Positions 36,285 to 44,579 of a DNA stretch of 64,000 nt are shown here, piece by piece. A program made the translations under genes and the position numbers. Each line of letters opens with the position of its first letter. Position 1 is the first letter of the stretch. The notes under the pieces are model-generated. The model was not told the origin of the DNA. It made no database searches and saw only the letters and a list, made by a program, of their open reading frames with translations. Source of the stretch: Caballeronia ptereochthonis (GTDB lineage Bacteria; Pseudomonadota; Gammaproteobacteria; Burkholderiales; Burkholderiaceae); contig NZ_FCOB02000013.1 of the NCBI RefSeq assembly GCF_001545075.1, positions 1-64,000 on the forward strand, in the 5' to 3' direction.

Positions 36285-37691
36285 TCAGTCGAGATTCGGT
36301 TTGCCTGCGGGCAGAAAGCGTCCGCGTCCCGCTTGCACGTTCAGGAGCCTGCCGTCTTCGACAAGCAGTTCGCCGCGCGAGAAGCAATGCCGCGGCCATC
36401 CGCTCACTTCGATCCCTTCATAAGGCGTGTAATCGACCGCGTGATGCAGCGACGCGTTGGCGATCGTCACGCGCTTCTCCGGGTCCCACACCACGATGTC
36501 CGCATCCGCGCCCACCGCGATCGTGCCTTTTCTCGGATACAGGCCATAGAGCTTCGCGGGCGCGAGCGAGGTCAGCTCGACGAACTGATGCAGCGAGATG
36601 CGTCCTTCCTTCACGCCCTTGAAGAGCAGCGGCAGGCGTGTCTCGAGTCCGGGAATGCCATTCGGAATGTGATCGAACGATACTTCCTTGCCGCCCGGCT
36701 TCTTGCCCTGCGGATCGTCGTATGAAAACGGCGCATGATCCGACGAGACAATCGAAAACACGCCCTGACGCAGCGCCTTCCACACCGCGTTCTGATCGGC
36801 GGGATCGCGCGGCGGCGGACTGCATACGCACTTCGCGCCTTCGTATTCGCCATGGCCGAGATCATCGGCGGTCAAGTACAGGTATTGCGGACATGTCTCC
36901 GCGAGAATCGGCAGCCCGCGCGACTGGCCCCAGCGAATCTGCTCGATCGCATCCGCGCCTGATACGTGCACGATGAGAATCGGCACGTCGACGAGTTCCG
37001 CGAACGCGATTGCGCGATGCGTCGCCTCGCGTTCGACGACCGCCGGCCGCGCGAGCGCATGCGCATGCGGCGCATGAAGTCCCTTGCCCAGCAGACGTTC
37101 GGTCAGCCAGCCGATGCAGTCCGAGTTCTCCGCGTGCACCATCACGAGCGCGCCATGCTCGCGAGCGACGGTGAGCACGTCGAGCATCTGACGGTCGTTG
37201 AGCTTCAGATCGTCGTAGGTCATGTAGACCTTGAACGACGTGTAGCCGTTCCTGATGAGTCGCGGCAGCTCTTGCGCGAGCACGTGCGGCGTCGGATCGG
37301 CGACGATCAGGTGAAAGCCGTAATCGATCAGCGCGCGTCCTTCCGCACGGCTGTGATAGTCATCGACCGCGGCCTGCAGCGATTGCCCCTTGGCCTGCGC
37401 CGCGAACGGAATCACCGTGGTCGTGCCGCCGCACAACGCGGAGCGCGTGCCGGAGAGGAAGTCGTCGGCCATGCGCAGGCCGTCGGGCATCGGCTGATCG
37501 AGATGACAGTGGCCGTCGACGCCGCCCGGCAGCACCAGCATCCCGCTCGCATCGAGCTCGCGCGGCGCGCCGGGCAGGCCTTGCCCGAGCATCGCCACGC
37601 GGCCGTCGCGAATGCCGATGTCGCACGAAAAACGGTCCGACGCGGTGACGACGTCGGCGTGACGAATCACGAAATCGAGATCGTTCGACAT
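36285..37691 (-). CDS. Dihydropyrimidinase/hydantoinase-type amidohydrolase
   Basis: A 468-residue cyclic amidohydrolase. The metal site HCH (H61, H63) in VDGHCHLDQP, the carboxylated-lysine region SFKVYMTYDDL, later His ligands and the C-terminal SSDHAPF aspartate match dihydropyrimidinases and D-hydantoinases, which open cyclic diamides to N-carbamoyl amino acids. The usual HxHL motif is kept with Cys between the histidines. The gene starts 11 bases after the racemase-like gene and is followed by the tandem SxxK hydrolases. Substrate could be a hydantoin, pyrimidine or related imide. Confidence 0.9.
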   Translation of the reverse strand: MSNDLDFVIRHADVVTASDRFSCDIGIRDGRVAMLGQGLPGAPRELDASGMLVLPGGVDGHCHLDQPMPDGLRMADDFLSGTRSALCGGTTTVIPFAAQAKGQSLQAAVDDYHSRAEGRALIDYGFHLIVADPTPHVLAQELPRLIRNGYTSFKVYMTYDDLKLNDRQMLDVLTVAREHGALVMVHAENSDCIGWLTERLLGKGLHAPHAHALARPAVVEREATHRAIAFAELVDVPILIVHVSGADAIEQIRWGQSRGLPILAETCPQYLYLTADDLGHGEYEGAKCVCSPPPRDPADQNAVWKALRQGVFSIVSSDHAPFSYDDPQGKKPGGKEVSFDHIPNGIPGLETRLPLLFKGVKEGRISLHQFVELTSLAPAKLYGLYPRKGTIAVGADADIVVWDPEKRVTIANASLHHAVDYTPYEGIEVSGWPRHCFSRGELLVEDGRLLNVQAGRGRFLPAGKPNLD

Positions 37692-37702
37692 GACATGTCC
37701 CC

Positions 37703-38431
37703 TCAGATGACTTCGCTGAAGAGGCGGCCCCACCCCTTGACGCTGCGCGTGTCGTAATCGGCCAGTTGCAGCGATTTCCACACGACGGTCGTGATGGTGT
37801 CGTAGATCGGAATGCCCGTTTCTTCCTCCAGCTCGGGCACGAGATGCGCGGCGTTCAGGTTCGTGCAGAAGATGGAGATGGCGCGCGGCTTGTCCTTCGC
37901 GACTTCGCGCACCATGCGGCGGATCTCGTCGGGCTGGACCTCGGAGAAGGAGAAGTTGACCTTCAGGTTCAGATGCCGCTCGGCGATGCAGTTCAATCCC
38001 TCGCTGCGATAGTTCGCGATGATCTTCTCCTGCACGTCGTCGAGATACGGCGTGACGAGACCGAACTCGCGCGCGTTCGTTTTCTTCAGGATCTCGTTGA
38101 GTGCGAGAACGGAAGTCGTGGCGGGGATGCCGGTCGCTTCCGTAATGCGGCGGCACAGGCGTTCATCGGATTCGAAGCCGAGCCAGCCGGAGGAGGTGCC
38201 GTTCCAGGCGATCACGTCCACTTTCGCATCGGCGAGCAGTTGGGCCGCCTGCAGGATCTTGGAATCGTCGAACTGGCCGAGCGCCTGATCGGAGAGCGAG
38301 ATCTCCGTCACCGGAAAGCGCGCGAAATGCGCGGAGACGCCGGGCAGGCCCGAGACCATGGCGCTCGTCAGCGGTTCGAGCGACGTGTTGGACGAAGGGG
38401 TGAGCATGCCGAGCAAGGTGCGTTTTTTCAT
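37703..38431 (-). CDS. Asp/Glu racemase-fold protein, arylmalonate decarboxylase-like
   Basis: A 242-residue member of the maleate isomerase/arylmalonate decarboxylase branch (TPSSNTSLEP at residues 11-20). The first of the two active-site cysteines of racemases is absent: the site reads NGTSSGW, with G78-T79-S80. The second is kept as Cys189 (IFCTN). This pattern, and nearly this numbering, is that of arylmalonate decarboxylase, where GTS forms an oxyanion hole and only Cys188 acts. So a decarboxylase or one-base enzyme is more likely than a two-base racemase. It lies between the transporter and the hydantoinase genes. Confidence 0.82.
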   Translation of the reverse strand: MKKRTLLGMLTPSSNTSLEPLTSAMVSGLPGVSAHFARFPVTEISLSDQALGQFDDSKILQAAQLLADAKVDVIAWNGTSSGWLGFESDERLCRRITEATGIPATTSVLALNEILKKTNAREFGLVTPYLDDVQEKIIANYRSEGLNCIAERHLNLKVNFSFSEVQPDEIRRMVREVAKDKPRAISIFCTNLNAAHLVPELEEETGIPIYDTITTVVWKSLQLADYDTRSVKGWGRLFSEVI

Positions 38432-38481
38432 CGGGGTGTCTCTAATGTTGATTGAGAGAAGCGTTCCGGCACGAGTCCCGC

Positions 38482-39780
38482 TTAAACGGGAATCTTCTTT
38501 TCGTAATCGATGGCGCTGGAGCACACGAGCAAGCCGATGCCGGCCACCGCGAAAAACATCAGCGCGAGGAAGTAGGAGTGCGTGAACTGCACGATCCCGC
38601 CGACGATGATCGGCACCGCGACGCCGCCGATATTGCCGCCGAGATTCATGAAGCCGCCGAGAAAGCCGATCTTGTTGCGCGTGCCGAGCGACGACGGAAT
38701 GCACCAGTAGAGGCCGCACCAGCGCAGGAAGAACAGCGTCGACGAGAGCAGGGCGACGACCGCGACCGCATTCGTCACATACGCCACCGAGAAGATCGAC
38801 ACGGTCGCGATGATCGCCGCGATGCCGAACAGCGTGCGCATCACGACATTCGGACGTCCGCCCGCGGCCTTCCACTTGTCCGCGATCCAGCCGCCGATCA
38901 GCTCGCCGATGAAGCCGCTGAAGAAAATGATGAAGCTCGATCCGCCCATCTGCTTGATGTCGAAGCCGTGGACCATGTGCAGGTAGTTGGGCATCCACGT
39001 GAGCAGGCCATAGAACACGCTGTTGAAGCACATCCAGCCGAAGAACATGCACCACACCGAGCGGTACTTGAAGAAATCGCGCGTGCGGCCGGAGAGCGAG
39101 GCCGGCTCGGCGGCGGCGTCGCGAGCGTGCGACTCCTCGATATAGGCCGCTTCGAGCTCGTTTACGCCCGGATGCTCGCGTGGTGTATTGCGTACATAAA
39201 ACCAGGCGAGGATCCCGGCGAGCACCGTGCCGATGCCCGCCACGGCGAACGCGAGCCGCCATGAGCCGAGCATCGCGATCAGGCCGGTGATCAGGATCGC
39301 GCCCAGTGCCGCGCCGAGCGGCGCGCCGCCGTCGAGCAATGTGGCGCCGCGGCCGCGCTCGGTCTGCGTCATCCAGATTGCGTTGAGCTTGCCGCCCGCC
39401 GGGTAGATCGGCGCTTCGGATGCGCCGAGTCCCAGACGCGTGAGCAGCAGGCTGGGCGCGTTCGTGCAGACGGCCGCGATCGCCTGGAAGAAGCCCCAGA
39501 ACACGGTGGCGGCTGCGATCACGACGCGCGGCTTGAAGCGGTCGGCCAGCATGCCGCCGGGAATCTGCATGACCGCGTAGGTCCAGAAGAACGAGGAGAG
39601 GATGAGCCCCTCCATCGCCGGGCCGATATCGAACTCCTTGGAAATGAGCGGCATCGCGACCGACAGCGACGCACGGTCGATGTAGTTGATCGAGATGAGG
39701 CTCAGCATGACGACGAAAATCTTCCAGCGGACGGTGGATTTGCCCACCGTCATTGCGGCAACACCGGATGTTGAAGACAT
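38482..39780 (-). CDS. MFS transporter, anion:cation symporter family
   Basis: A 432-residue, roughly 12-helix permease of the ACS family: NYIDRASLSVAMPLI after helix 1, GGMLADRF in the loop before helix 3 and GLGASEAPIYPAGGKLN near residue 115. Relatives import hexuronates, glucarate and other organic anions. It is the first gene of the minus-strand operon with the racemase-like protein, hydantoinase and SxxK hydrolases, and is divergent from a GntR regulator 171 bases away. A sigma70-like promoter lies about 55 bases upstream. Confidence 0.88.
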   Translation of the reverse strand: MSSTSGVAAMTVGKSTVRWKIFVVMLSLISINYIDRASLSVAMPLISKEFDIGPAMEGLILSSFFWTYAVMQIPGGMLADRFKPRVVIAAATVFWGFFQAIAAVCTNAPSLLLTRLGLGASEAPIYPAGGKLNAIWMTQTERGRGATLLDGGAPLGAALGAILITGLIAMLGSWRLAFAVAGIGTVLAGILAWFYVRNTPREHPGVNELEAAYIEESHARDAAAEPASLSGRTRDFFKYRSVWCMFFGWMCFNSVFYGLLTWMPNYLHMVHGFDIKQMGGSSFIIFFSGFIGELIGGWIADKWKAAGGRPNVVMRTLFGIAAIIATVSIFSVAYVTNAVAVVALLSSTLFFLRWCGLYWCIPSSLGTRNKIGFLGGFMNLGGNIGGVAVPIIVGGIVQFTHSYFLALMFFAVAGIGLLVCSSAIDYEKKIPV

Positions 39781-39834
39781 GAACGAGCTCCTGGATAGGC
39801 GGATGTTTTCGTGACGTCGCGCAACGTTGGACAG

Positions 39835-39863
39835 AGTATAGGATTAGAAATTTATAATTACAA
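39835..39863 (-). promoter_or_regulatory. Sigma70-like promoter of the hydantoinase operon
   Basis: On the minus strand TTGTAA (39863-39858), a 17-base spacer and TATACT (39840-39835) give a good sigma70 pair (four and five matches of six). It would start transcription about 48 bases before the MFS start codon. The segment is strongly AT-rich compared with the surrounding DNA. Confidence 0.6.
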
Positions 39864-39900
39864 ACAGTGTAAACGCTTGGTTTTATTGAAATTTAATCTG

Positions 39901-39935
39901 CACGATCACGGTGCAGGGTTTTCACCAAGATCGTG
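39901..39935. promoter_or_regulatory. Candidate GntR operator (inverted repeat)
   Basis: CACGATC (39901-39907) and GATCGTG (39929-39935) form a perfect 7-base inverted repeat with a 21-base spacer, just before the GntR start codon at 39952. It is a plausible autoregulatory site. The wide spacer is unusual for FCD-type GntR proteins, which normally bind short palindromes. Confidence 0.35.
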
Positions 39936-39951
39936 ATAAGCTTGCACTGCG

Positions 39952-40683
39952 ATGAACCAGACCACCAGAAGCCCCCTTCTTTTGCGCACCCGCGGCATGG
40001 CTGCGGAGATTGCCGCGCGCCTGCGCGTCATGATCGACGAGGGCGAATTGCCGCCTGGCGCGCGTATCGACGAAAAGGAACTGAGCGCCGCGTTCGACGT
40101 GTCGAAGACGCCGTTGCGCGAGGCGCTGAAGGTGCTGGTGTCGGAGGGGCGCGTGACGCATCGGCAGTACATCGGGTATCGCGTCGCGGAGATCGATCTC
40201 GACGATCTCGCCGCCACCTTCGAACTGCTTCACGGCCTCGAAGCGATGGCGGGCGAGCTGGTGCGAAAGCGCATCACGAATACGGAAGTCGGGGCGATCG
40301 CGGCGAAGCATCGGCGCATGGTGGAGTGCCACGACGCCGGCAAGCGCGTCGAGTACTTCAAGCTGAATCAGCAGATCCACCAGATGATCGTCGATGCCGC
40401 CGACAACCCCGTGCTCGCGAGCGTCTATTCGACGTTGATGTCGAAGGTGCATCGGGCGCGCGGCGCGGCCAACGCGGACACGCTGCGCTGGGCCGAGTCC
40501 GCCAGCGAGCACGAGGCGATTCTCGCCGCGCTCGAGGATCCTGCCCATGAAGGCTTGCCCGAGATCCTGCGCGAGCATTCGGAAAACACGGCGCGCGAGG
40601 TGCTCGCCGTGCTCGAGCGCGCAAAGGGCGATGCATCCGCCGCCAGGATCGGCGATCTCGCGCGCGAGGAAGCATCGGGTTAG
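39952..40683 (+). CDS. GntR family regulator (FCD type)
   Basis: A 243-residue regulator with an N-terminal winged helix domain (about residues 10-75, with PPGARIDEKELSAAFDVSKTPLREALKVL) and a C-terminal all-helical FCD effector domain whose conserved Asp/His residues (for example EYFKLNQQIHQMIVDAADN near 137-155) usually bind a metal and an organic acid. It is divergently transcribed from the transporter/racemase/hydantoinase operon and is the likely repressor of that operon. It converges with the GntP permease gene 12 bases away. Confidence 0.9.
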   Translation: MNQTTRSPLLLRTRGMAAEIAARLRVMIDEGELPPGARIDEKELSAAFDVSKTPLREALKVLVSEGRVTHRQYIGYRVAEIDLDDLAATFELLHGLEAMAGELVRKRITNTEVGAIAAKHRRMVECHDAGKRVEYFKLNQQIHQMIVDAADNPVLASVYSTLMSKVHRARGAANADTLRWAESASEHEAILAALEDPAHEGLPEILREHSENTAREVLAVLERAKGDASAARIGDLAREEASG

Positions 40684-40695
40684 AAGCCCCGGCCC

Positions 40696-42072
40696 TTACG
40701 TCAACACGCTCCACAAGACAAGCGTCAGCACGAGTCCCACCACCGATACGATCGTCTGCAGCACCGACCACACCGCAACGGTGCGCTTGAGATTCAGCCC
40801 GAAGTACTCCCGCACCATCCAGAATCCCGCGTCGTTGACGTGGCAGAAGAACACGGACCCCGCGCCGATCGCGAGCGCCAGCAGCGAATTGTGCGTCGCC
40901 GTGAGTCCGCTCACGACGGGCGCGACGATGCCCGCGGTCGTCGTCGTGGCGACGGTCGCCGAGCCCGTCGCCTGGCGCAACGCGACCGCGATCAGCCAGG
41001 CGAGCAGGATCAGGGGCAAATGCGTGCCGACCGCGATCTTGCCGATGGTCGCGCTGATGCCCGCGTTGACGAGCATCTGCTTCAGGCCGCCGCCCGCGCC
41101 GATCGTGAGCAGCAGCGCTGCGATCGGCGGCAGGCTCTTGCGCAGGATGCCGCCCACGCGATCACGCGCCATGCCACGCGACCAGCCGAGCATCACGATG
41201 GCGAAGAGCACGGTCAGCGCCAGCGCCACGAGCGGCTCGCCGACGAAATCGAGCGTGTCGTACAGCAGCGTGTCCTTCGTGAGCGCGAGCTTGGCGACCG
41301 TGCGGCCGAGCATCATCACGACGGGAAGCAGAATCGTCACGAGCGAGATCGCGAAGCCCGGCGTCGATGCGCCGTCCTGGTGCGCGGTGAACAGCTTGCC
41401 CATTTCCTCGGGCTCTTCGACGTGCAGGCGCTTCGAAAGCCACATCCCGTAGAGCGGCCCCGCGAGAATCACGGCGGGCAGCGCGACGATGAGGCCGAGG
41501 CCGAGCGTCAGGCCGAGATCGGCATGCAGCGCGCTCACCGCGATCAGCGGGCCGGGATGCGGCGGCAGCAGCGCGTGCAGCGTCGTCATGCCGGCGAGCG
41601 CCGGAATCGCGATGCGCAGGATCGGCTGCTTCGCGCGGCGCGCCATCACGAAGATGATCGGCACCATCATCACGAGACCGACTTCGAAGAACAGCGGCAG
41701 GCCGACGATGATCGCGACGAACGCCATCATCCACGGCAGGCGGCGCGGCGTCGAATGATCGAGCAATGTGGTGACGAGCCGGTCGGCCGCGCCGGATTCG
41801 GCCATCAGCGCGCCGAGCATGGCGCCGAGCGCGATGATGATGCCGACGTCGCCGAGCAGCGCGCCCGCGCCCTTGCTGAACGCCTGCGCGATCGCTTCGA
41901 GCGGTTGATGCGCGGCGAAGCCCGCCGCGAACGTGCCCACCAGGATGGACAGGAACGGCGCGAGCTTCAGCACGCTGATGGAAACGATGATGATCGCGAG
42001 ACCGAGCGCGCAGGCGATCAGAAGTTGAGTGTCGTGGGCGGACCAGGGAGCGAGGGTTGTTGTTGGATTCAC
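40696..42072 (-). CDS. GntP family permease
   Basis: A 458-residue permease of the gluconate:H+ symporter family. Typical features are an early GTFAAGF, then PLFFEVGLVMMVPIIFVMARR near residue 125, LLPPHPGPLIAVSALHADLG near 160 and GSVFFCHVNDAGFWMVREYFG near 405. The start is set at GTG 42072 (VNPTTTLAP), preceded by AAGGTC. An upstream frame extension of 31 residues is unlike the family N-terminus. Substrates of relatives are gluconate, other aldonates or small hydroxy acids. No catabolic partner gene is adjacent. Confidence 0.87.
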   Translation of the reverse strand: MNPTTTLAPWSAHDTQLLIACALGLAIIIVSISVLKLAPFLSILVGTFAAGFAAHQPLEAIAQAFSKGAGALLGDVGIIIALGAMLGALMAESGAADRLVTTLLDHSTPRRLPWMMAFVAIIVGLPLFFEVGLVMMVPIIFVMARRAKQPILRIAIPALAGMTTLHALLPPHPGPLIAVSALHADLGLTLGLGLIVALPAVILAGPLYGMWLSKRLHVEEPEEMGKLFTAHQDGASTPGFAISLVTILLPVVMMLGRTVAKLALTKDTLLYDTLDFVGEPLVALALTVLFAIVMLGWSRGMARDRVGGILRKSLPPIAALLLTIGAGGGLKQMLVNAGISATIGKIAVGTHLPLILLAWLIAVALRQATGSATVATTTTAGIVAPVVSGLTATHNSLLALAIGAGSVFFCHVNDAGFWMVREYFGLNLKRTVAVWSVLQTIVSVVGLVLTLVLWSVLT

Positions 42073-42438
42073 GGTGACCTTGTTCTGATGCGAATCGGCG
42101 GGGATGCCGATGCCATTACGGGTTGCTTTCGCAGCGCGGTTGTCTTCGCATGCCGCGCATGTCATTCGCGTGACACACGCGGGACGCGAAGCCCCGTCGT
42201 AATAGCACTTTTCTCCGCGACGGTCAAAAACGGACTGTCCGCGAGTCGCGTGCTCTCAGGCTGGCTTCGCTTCCGGCTGGCATTTTGCACTTTGCGTTTT
42301 GCATGCGAAGCGGTGCTTTGCGTTTTGTACATTGCATGACGCATGCAGGTCGGTCGGCGCCGCCGAAGCGCGTGCATCCCAGATCGACTTGCGTGGCAAC
42401 GGCTGCATTATTCCTATCTTTGGGGACGCCGATAGCGA
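42073..42438. other. Intergenic stretch before the ECF41 gene
   Basis: No supported gene. The 11-mer TTTGCGTTTTG occurs twice (42291-42301 and 42317-42327), flanked by GCATGC-type short palindromes around 42301 and 42341. It looks like local simple-sequence duplication. It should also contain the GntP promoter, which I could not place. Confidence 0.4.
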
Positions 42439-42467
42439 TCAACACTTCATGTGCGTGTGCGTAAAAT
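42439..42467 (+). promoter_or_regulatory. Sigma70-like promoter of the ECF41 gene
   Basis: TCAACA (42439-42444), a 17-base spacer and TAAAAT (42462-42467) give four and five of six consensus matches. It ends 61 bases before the sigma factor start codon, so the sigma factor gene may be read by housekeeping polymerase rather than by itself. Confidence 0.45.
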
Positions 42468-42528
42468 ACGATCACCTTTTGCGCAGCTTTCAAATCGCCG
42501 TATTTCTCGCGAAGGAGGAGTGGTTTTC

Positions 42529-43413
42529 ATGGATGACGCCACGCGCGAATTCGACCGCTTGCGCCCTCGTTTGCAGGGCATCGCGTATCGCATGCTCGGC
42601 TCGGTGGCCGAAGCGGAGGACATCGTGCAGGACGTGTGGCTGCGCTGGCACGCGGCCGCGCGCGAAGCCATCGAGAACGCGGAGGCGTGGCTCGTCGCCG
42701 TCACCACGCGTCATTCGATCGATCGCCTGCGCGCCGCGAAGATACAGCGCGAACATTACGCGGGCATCTGGCTGCCCGAGCCGCAGATCACCGAGCCGCC
42801 CGCGACGCCCGAGGAAGTGACGGAGCGCGCGGACGATGTCTCCGTCGCTTTCCTGATGCTGCTCGAACGCCTCACGCCCGAAGCGCGCGCGGCGTTCCTG
42901 CTGCGCGAAGTCTTCGATGCCGACTATCCGGAGATCGCGAGCATCATCGGCAGGACGGAGGCCGCATGCCGCCAGCTCGTGAGCCGCGCGAAAGCGCAAT
43001 TGCGCGAAGAGCGTCCGCGTCGTTCGGTTTCGCGCGAGATTCATCGGCGCCTGTTGCACGCGTTCGCGCACGCGGTCGAGCATGGCGATTTCGCGGCGAT
43101 TCACGCAATGCTCGCCGATGACGCGGCACTCGTCGGCGACGGCGGCGGACGCGTGCCGAGCTTCCCGAAGCCGCTGCTCGGCGGACGGCGCATCGCGCAA
43201 CTCTTCTATGCGGCATTTCTACGTTATGGAAAGGGCGTGCATCTCGAACTCGTCATGCTCAACGGAGAATGGGCGCTCTTGCGCTTCATCGAAGGCCGGC
43301 TCGAATCCGCGCAGTCGTACGAGTTCGAGGGCGATCGCATCGTGGGCATACAGGTGCAGCGCAACCCGGCGAAGCTCGCGCGCATCGCGGCCCGTCATGG
43401 CGGCGCGCGATAG
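42529..43413 (+). CDS. ECF41-type RNA polymerase sigma factor with SnoaL-like extension
   Basis: A 294-residue extracytoplasmic-function sigma factor. Region 2 (RLQGIAYRMLGSVAEAEDIVQDVWLRW) and region 4 (LTPEARAAFLLREVFD, then SIIGRTEAACRQLVSRAKAQL) are followed by a ~110-residue SnoaL-like domain instead of a separate anti-sigma factor. The three hallmarks of group ECF41 are present: WLPEP at residues 81-85, DGGGR at 204-208 and an NPxKL motif (NPAKL) at 279-283. The C-terminal domain is known to control activity in this group. The ATG has a GAAGGAGGA ribosome site. Typical targets are CMD, oxidoreductase and epimerase (COE) genes, and such genes follow here. Confidence 0.93.
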   Translation: MDDATREFDRLRPRLQGIAYRMLGSVAEAEDIVQDVWLRWHAAAREAIENAEAWLVAVTTRHSIDRLRAAKIQREHYAGIWLPEPQITEPPATPEEVTERADDVSVAFLMLLERLTPEARAAFLLREVFDADYPEIASIIGRTEAACRQLVSRAKAQLREERPRRSVSREIHRRLLHAFAHAVEHGDFAAIHAMLADDAALVGDGGGRVPSFPKPLLGGRRIAQLFYAAFLRYGKGVHLELVMLNGEWALLRFIEGRLESAQSYEFEGDRIVGIQVQRNPAKLARIAARHGGAR

Positions 43414-43466
43414 GTTTTCGAAGCGATTGGTGCGCGCGAGGCAACAGCGTGCTCACGTTCGCGGGT

Positions 43467-43497
43467 CTACCGGCGCACGCTGCGCAAACCTACGATG
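43467..43497 (+). promoter_or_regulatory. Bipartite motif upstream of the CMD gene
   Basis: CTACCGG (43467-43473), then 15 bases containing TGCGCA, then CCTACGATG (43489-43497). The same two blocks with identical 15-base spacing occur before the NmrA-like gene at 45624-45654. It lies 58 bases before the CMD start codon. Box spacing suits an ECF-type promoter or a regulator site; it is not the published ECF41 consensus. Confidence 0.55.
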
Positions 43498-43555
43498 ACA
43501 TCCATGCCGCACGTGAACCGTCGGCCCGACCTTTCCAACAACGGATGGAGCCATC

Positions 43556-44035
43556 ATGACGCAGCGAATCAACTATGTTCAGCAATCGCCCGAACTGTTC
43601 AAGAAGTTCTATGAGTTCAGCGGGGCCGTCAAGGAATGCTCGATCGAGCAGTCGACCCGGGATCTCGTAACGCTTCGGGCGTCGCAGATGAACGGTTGCG
43701 CGTTCTGTGTCGACATGCACGTCAAGGAAGCGAAGATTCACGGCGAGCGCGAACTGCGCACGCATCACGTCGCGATCTGGCGTGAATCGACGCTCTTCTC
43801 GCCGCGCGAACGCGCCGCACTCGCCTGGACCGAGGTGCTGACGCACATCCCCGAGCATGGCGTGCCCGACGAACTCTACGAGCGCGTGCATGAGCAGTTT
43901 TCCGACCAGGAGCTGTCCGACCTGACCTACGCCATCATGGAGATCAACGGCTGGAACCGCGCCAACGTCGCGTTCCGGACGGTGCCGGGTACGGCCGACA
44001 AGGCGTTCGGCCTCGATAAGGCAAACCTGTCGTAA
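43556..44035 (+). CDS. Carboxymuconolactone decarboxylase family protein (AhpD-like)
   Basis: A 159-residue protein of the CMD/AhpD fold. The motif GCAFCVDMH gives Cys48, Cys51 and His55, a thioredoxin-like redox site, so peroxide or disulfide chemistry is expected rather than true muconolactone decarboxylation. A CMD gene directly after an ECF41 sigma factor is the classic arrangement of that regulon. The cupin gene starts 39 bases after its stop and is probably co-transcribed. The bipartite motif at 43467-43497 is its likely promoter region. Confidence 0.9.
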   Translation: MTQRINYVQQSPELFKKFYEFSGAVKECSIEQSTRDLVTLRASQMNGCAFCVDMHVKEAKIHGERELRTHHVAIWRESTLFSPRERAALAWTEVLTHIPEHGVPDELYERVHEQFSDQELSDLTYAIMEINGWNRANVAFRTVPGTADKAFGLDKANLS

Positions 44036-44073
44036 TGCGGAGGCGCCGTCATTCGATCGAGGGAGAAGGGTTC

Positions 44074-44481
44074 ATGCAGAGCATCAAGCGCGTGGGACTG
44101 GCGCTCGCCGTCGGATGTGCGGCGCTCGTCGCGAATGAGGCGCACGCCGCGCCGCAAGCGATCGTCACGGAGCTCGTGACGAAGCCGCTGCCCGAATATC
44201 CGGGCAAGGAAGCGTTGATGATCAGCGTGGAATATCCGCCGGGCGCGGTGGATCCGGTGCATCGTCACGATGCGCACGCGTTCGTCTATGTCGTCGAAGG
44301 CACGATCGTCATGCAGCTTCGGGGCGGCAAGGAAGTGACGCTCAAGCCGGGCGAGACCTTTTATGAGGGCCCTGACGACATTCACACCGTCGGCCGCAAT
44401 GCGAGCAGCACGAAGCGCGCGAAGTTCATCGTCCTGTTGTTGAAGGACAAGGGCAAGCCCGTGCTGACGCCGGTCAAATAG
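44074..44481 (+). CDS. Exported cupin-domain protein
   Basis: A 135-residue protein with a signal peptide (cut near AHA-AP) and a single cupin domain. Metal-ligand motif 1 reads DPVHRHDAHAFVYVVEG (about residues 66-82), with the later PGETFYEGPDDIHTVGRN as motif 2. Cupins of this kind bind a metal and may act as small oxygenases, isomerases or sensors. The ATG at 44074 follows GGGAGAAGGG. It lies in the transcript of the upstream CMD gene, so it is probably part of the ECF41 regulon. Substrate unknown. Confidence 0.87.
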   Translation: MQSIKRVGLALAVGCAALVANEAHAAPQAIVTELVTKPLPEYPGKEALMISVEYPPGAVDPVHRHDAHAFVYVVEGTIVMQLRGGKEVTLKPGETFYEGPDDIHTVGRNASSTKRAKFIVLLLKDKGKPVLTPVK

Positions 44482-44519
44482 GGGCGACAGCGAGATTCGC
44501 AAAAAAATTCCGTCTTGCG

Positions 44520-44546
44520 TGTCACAAAGGGTGCGGCGCAAACGTC
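44520..44546 (+). promoter_or_regulatory. ECF41 promoter (TGTCACA-N16-CGTC)
   Basis: TGTCACA (44520-44526), exactly 16 bases, then CGTC (44543-44546). This is the exact published consensus for ECF41-group sigma factors. It lies 33 bases before the LysR start codon at 44580 and about 1.1 kb downstream of the ECF41 sigma gene, so the sigma factor most likely drives this LysR gene. Confidence 0.82.
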
Positions 44547-44579
44547 TTGTGGGATAGAGCCACTACGTTCAGCGCCGCC

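Noticed and set aside
42241..42350. Iteron-like repeats suggesting a replication origin.
   Set aside because: Only two copies of TTTGCGTTTTG exist, and no replication initiator or partition gene is nearby.
42162..42377. Possible small minus-strand gene of 71 codons before the ECF41 gene.
   Set aside because: Basic low-complexity product spanning simple-sequence repeats, no ribosome site, and no recognisable fold.
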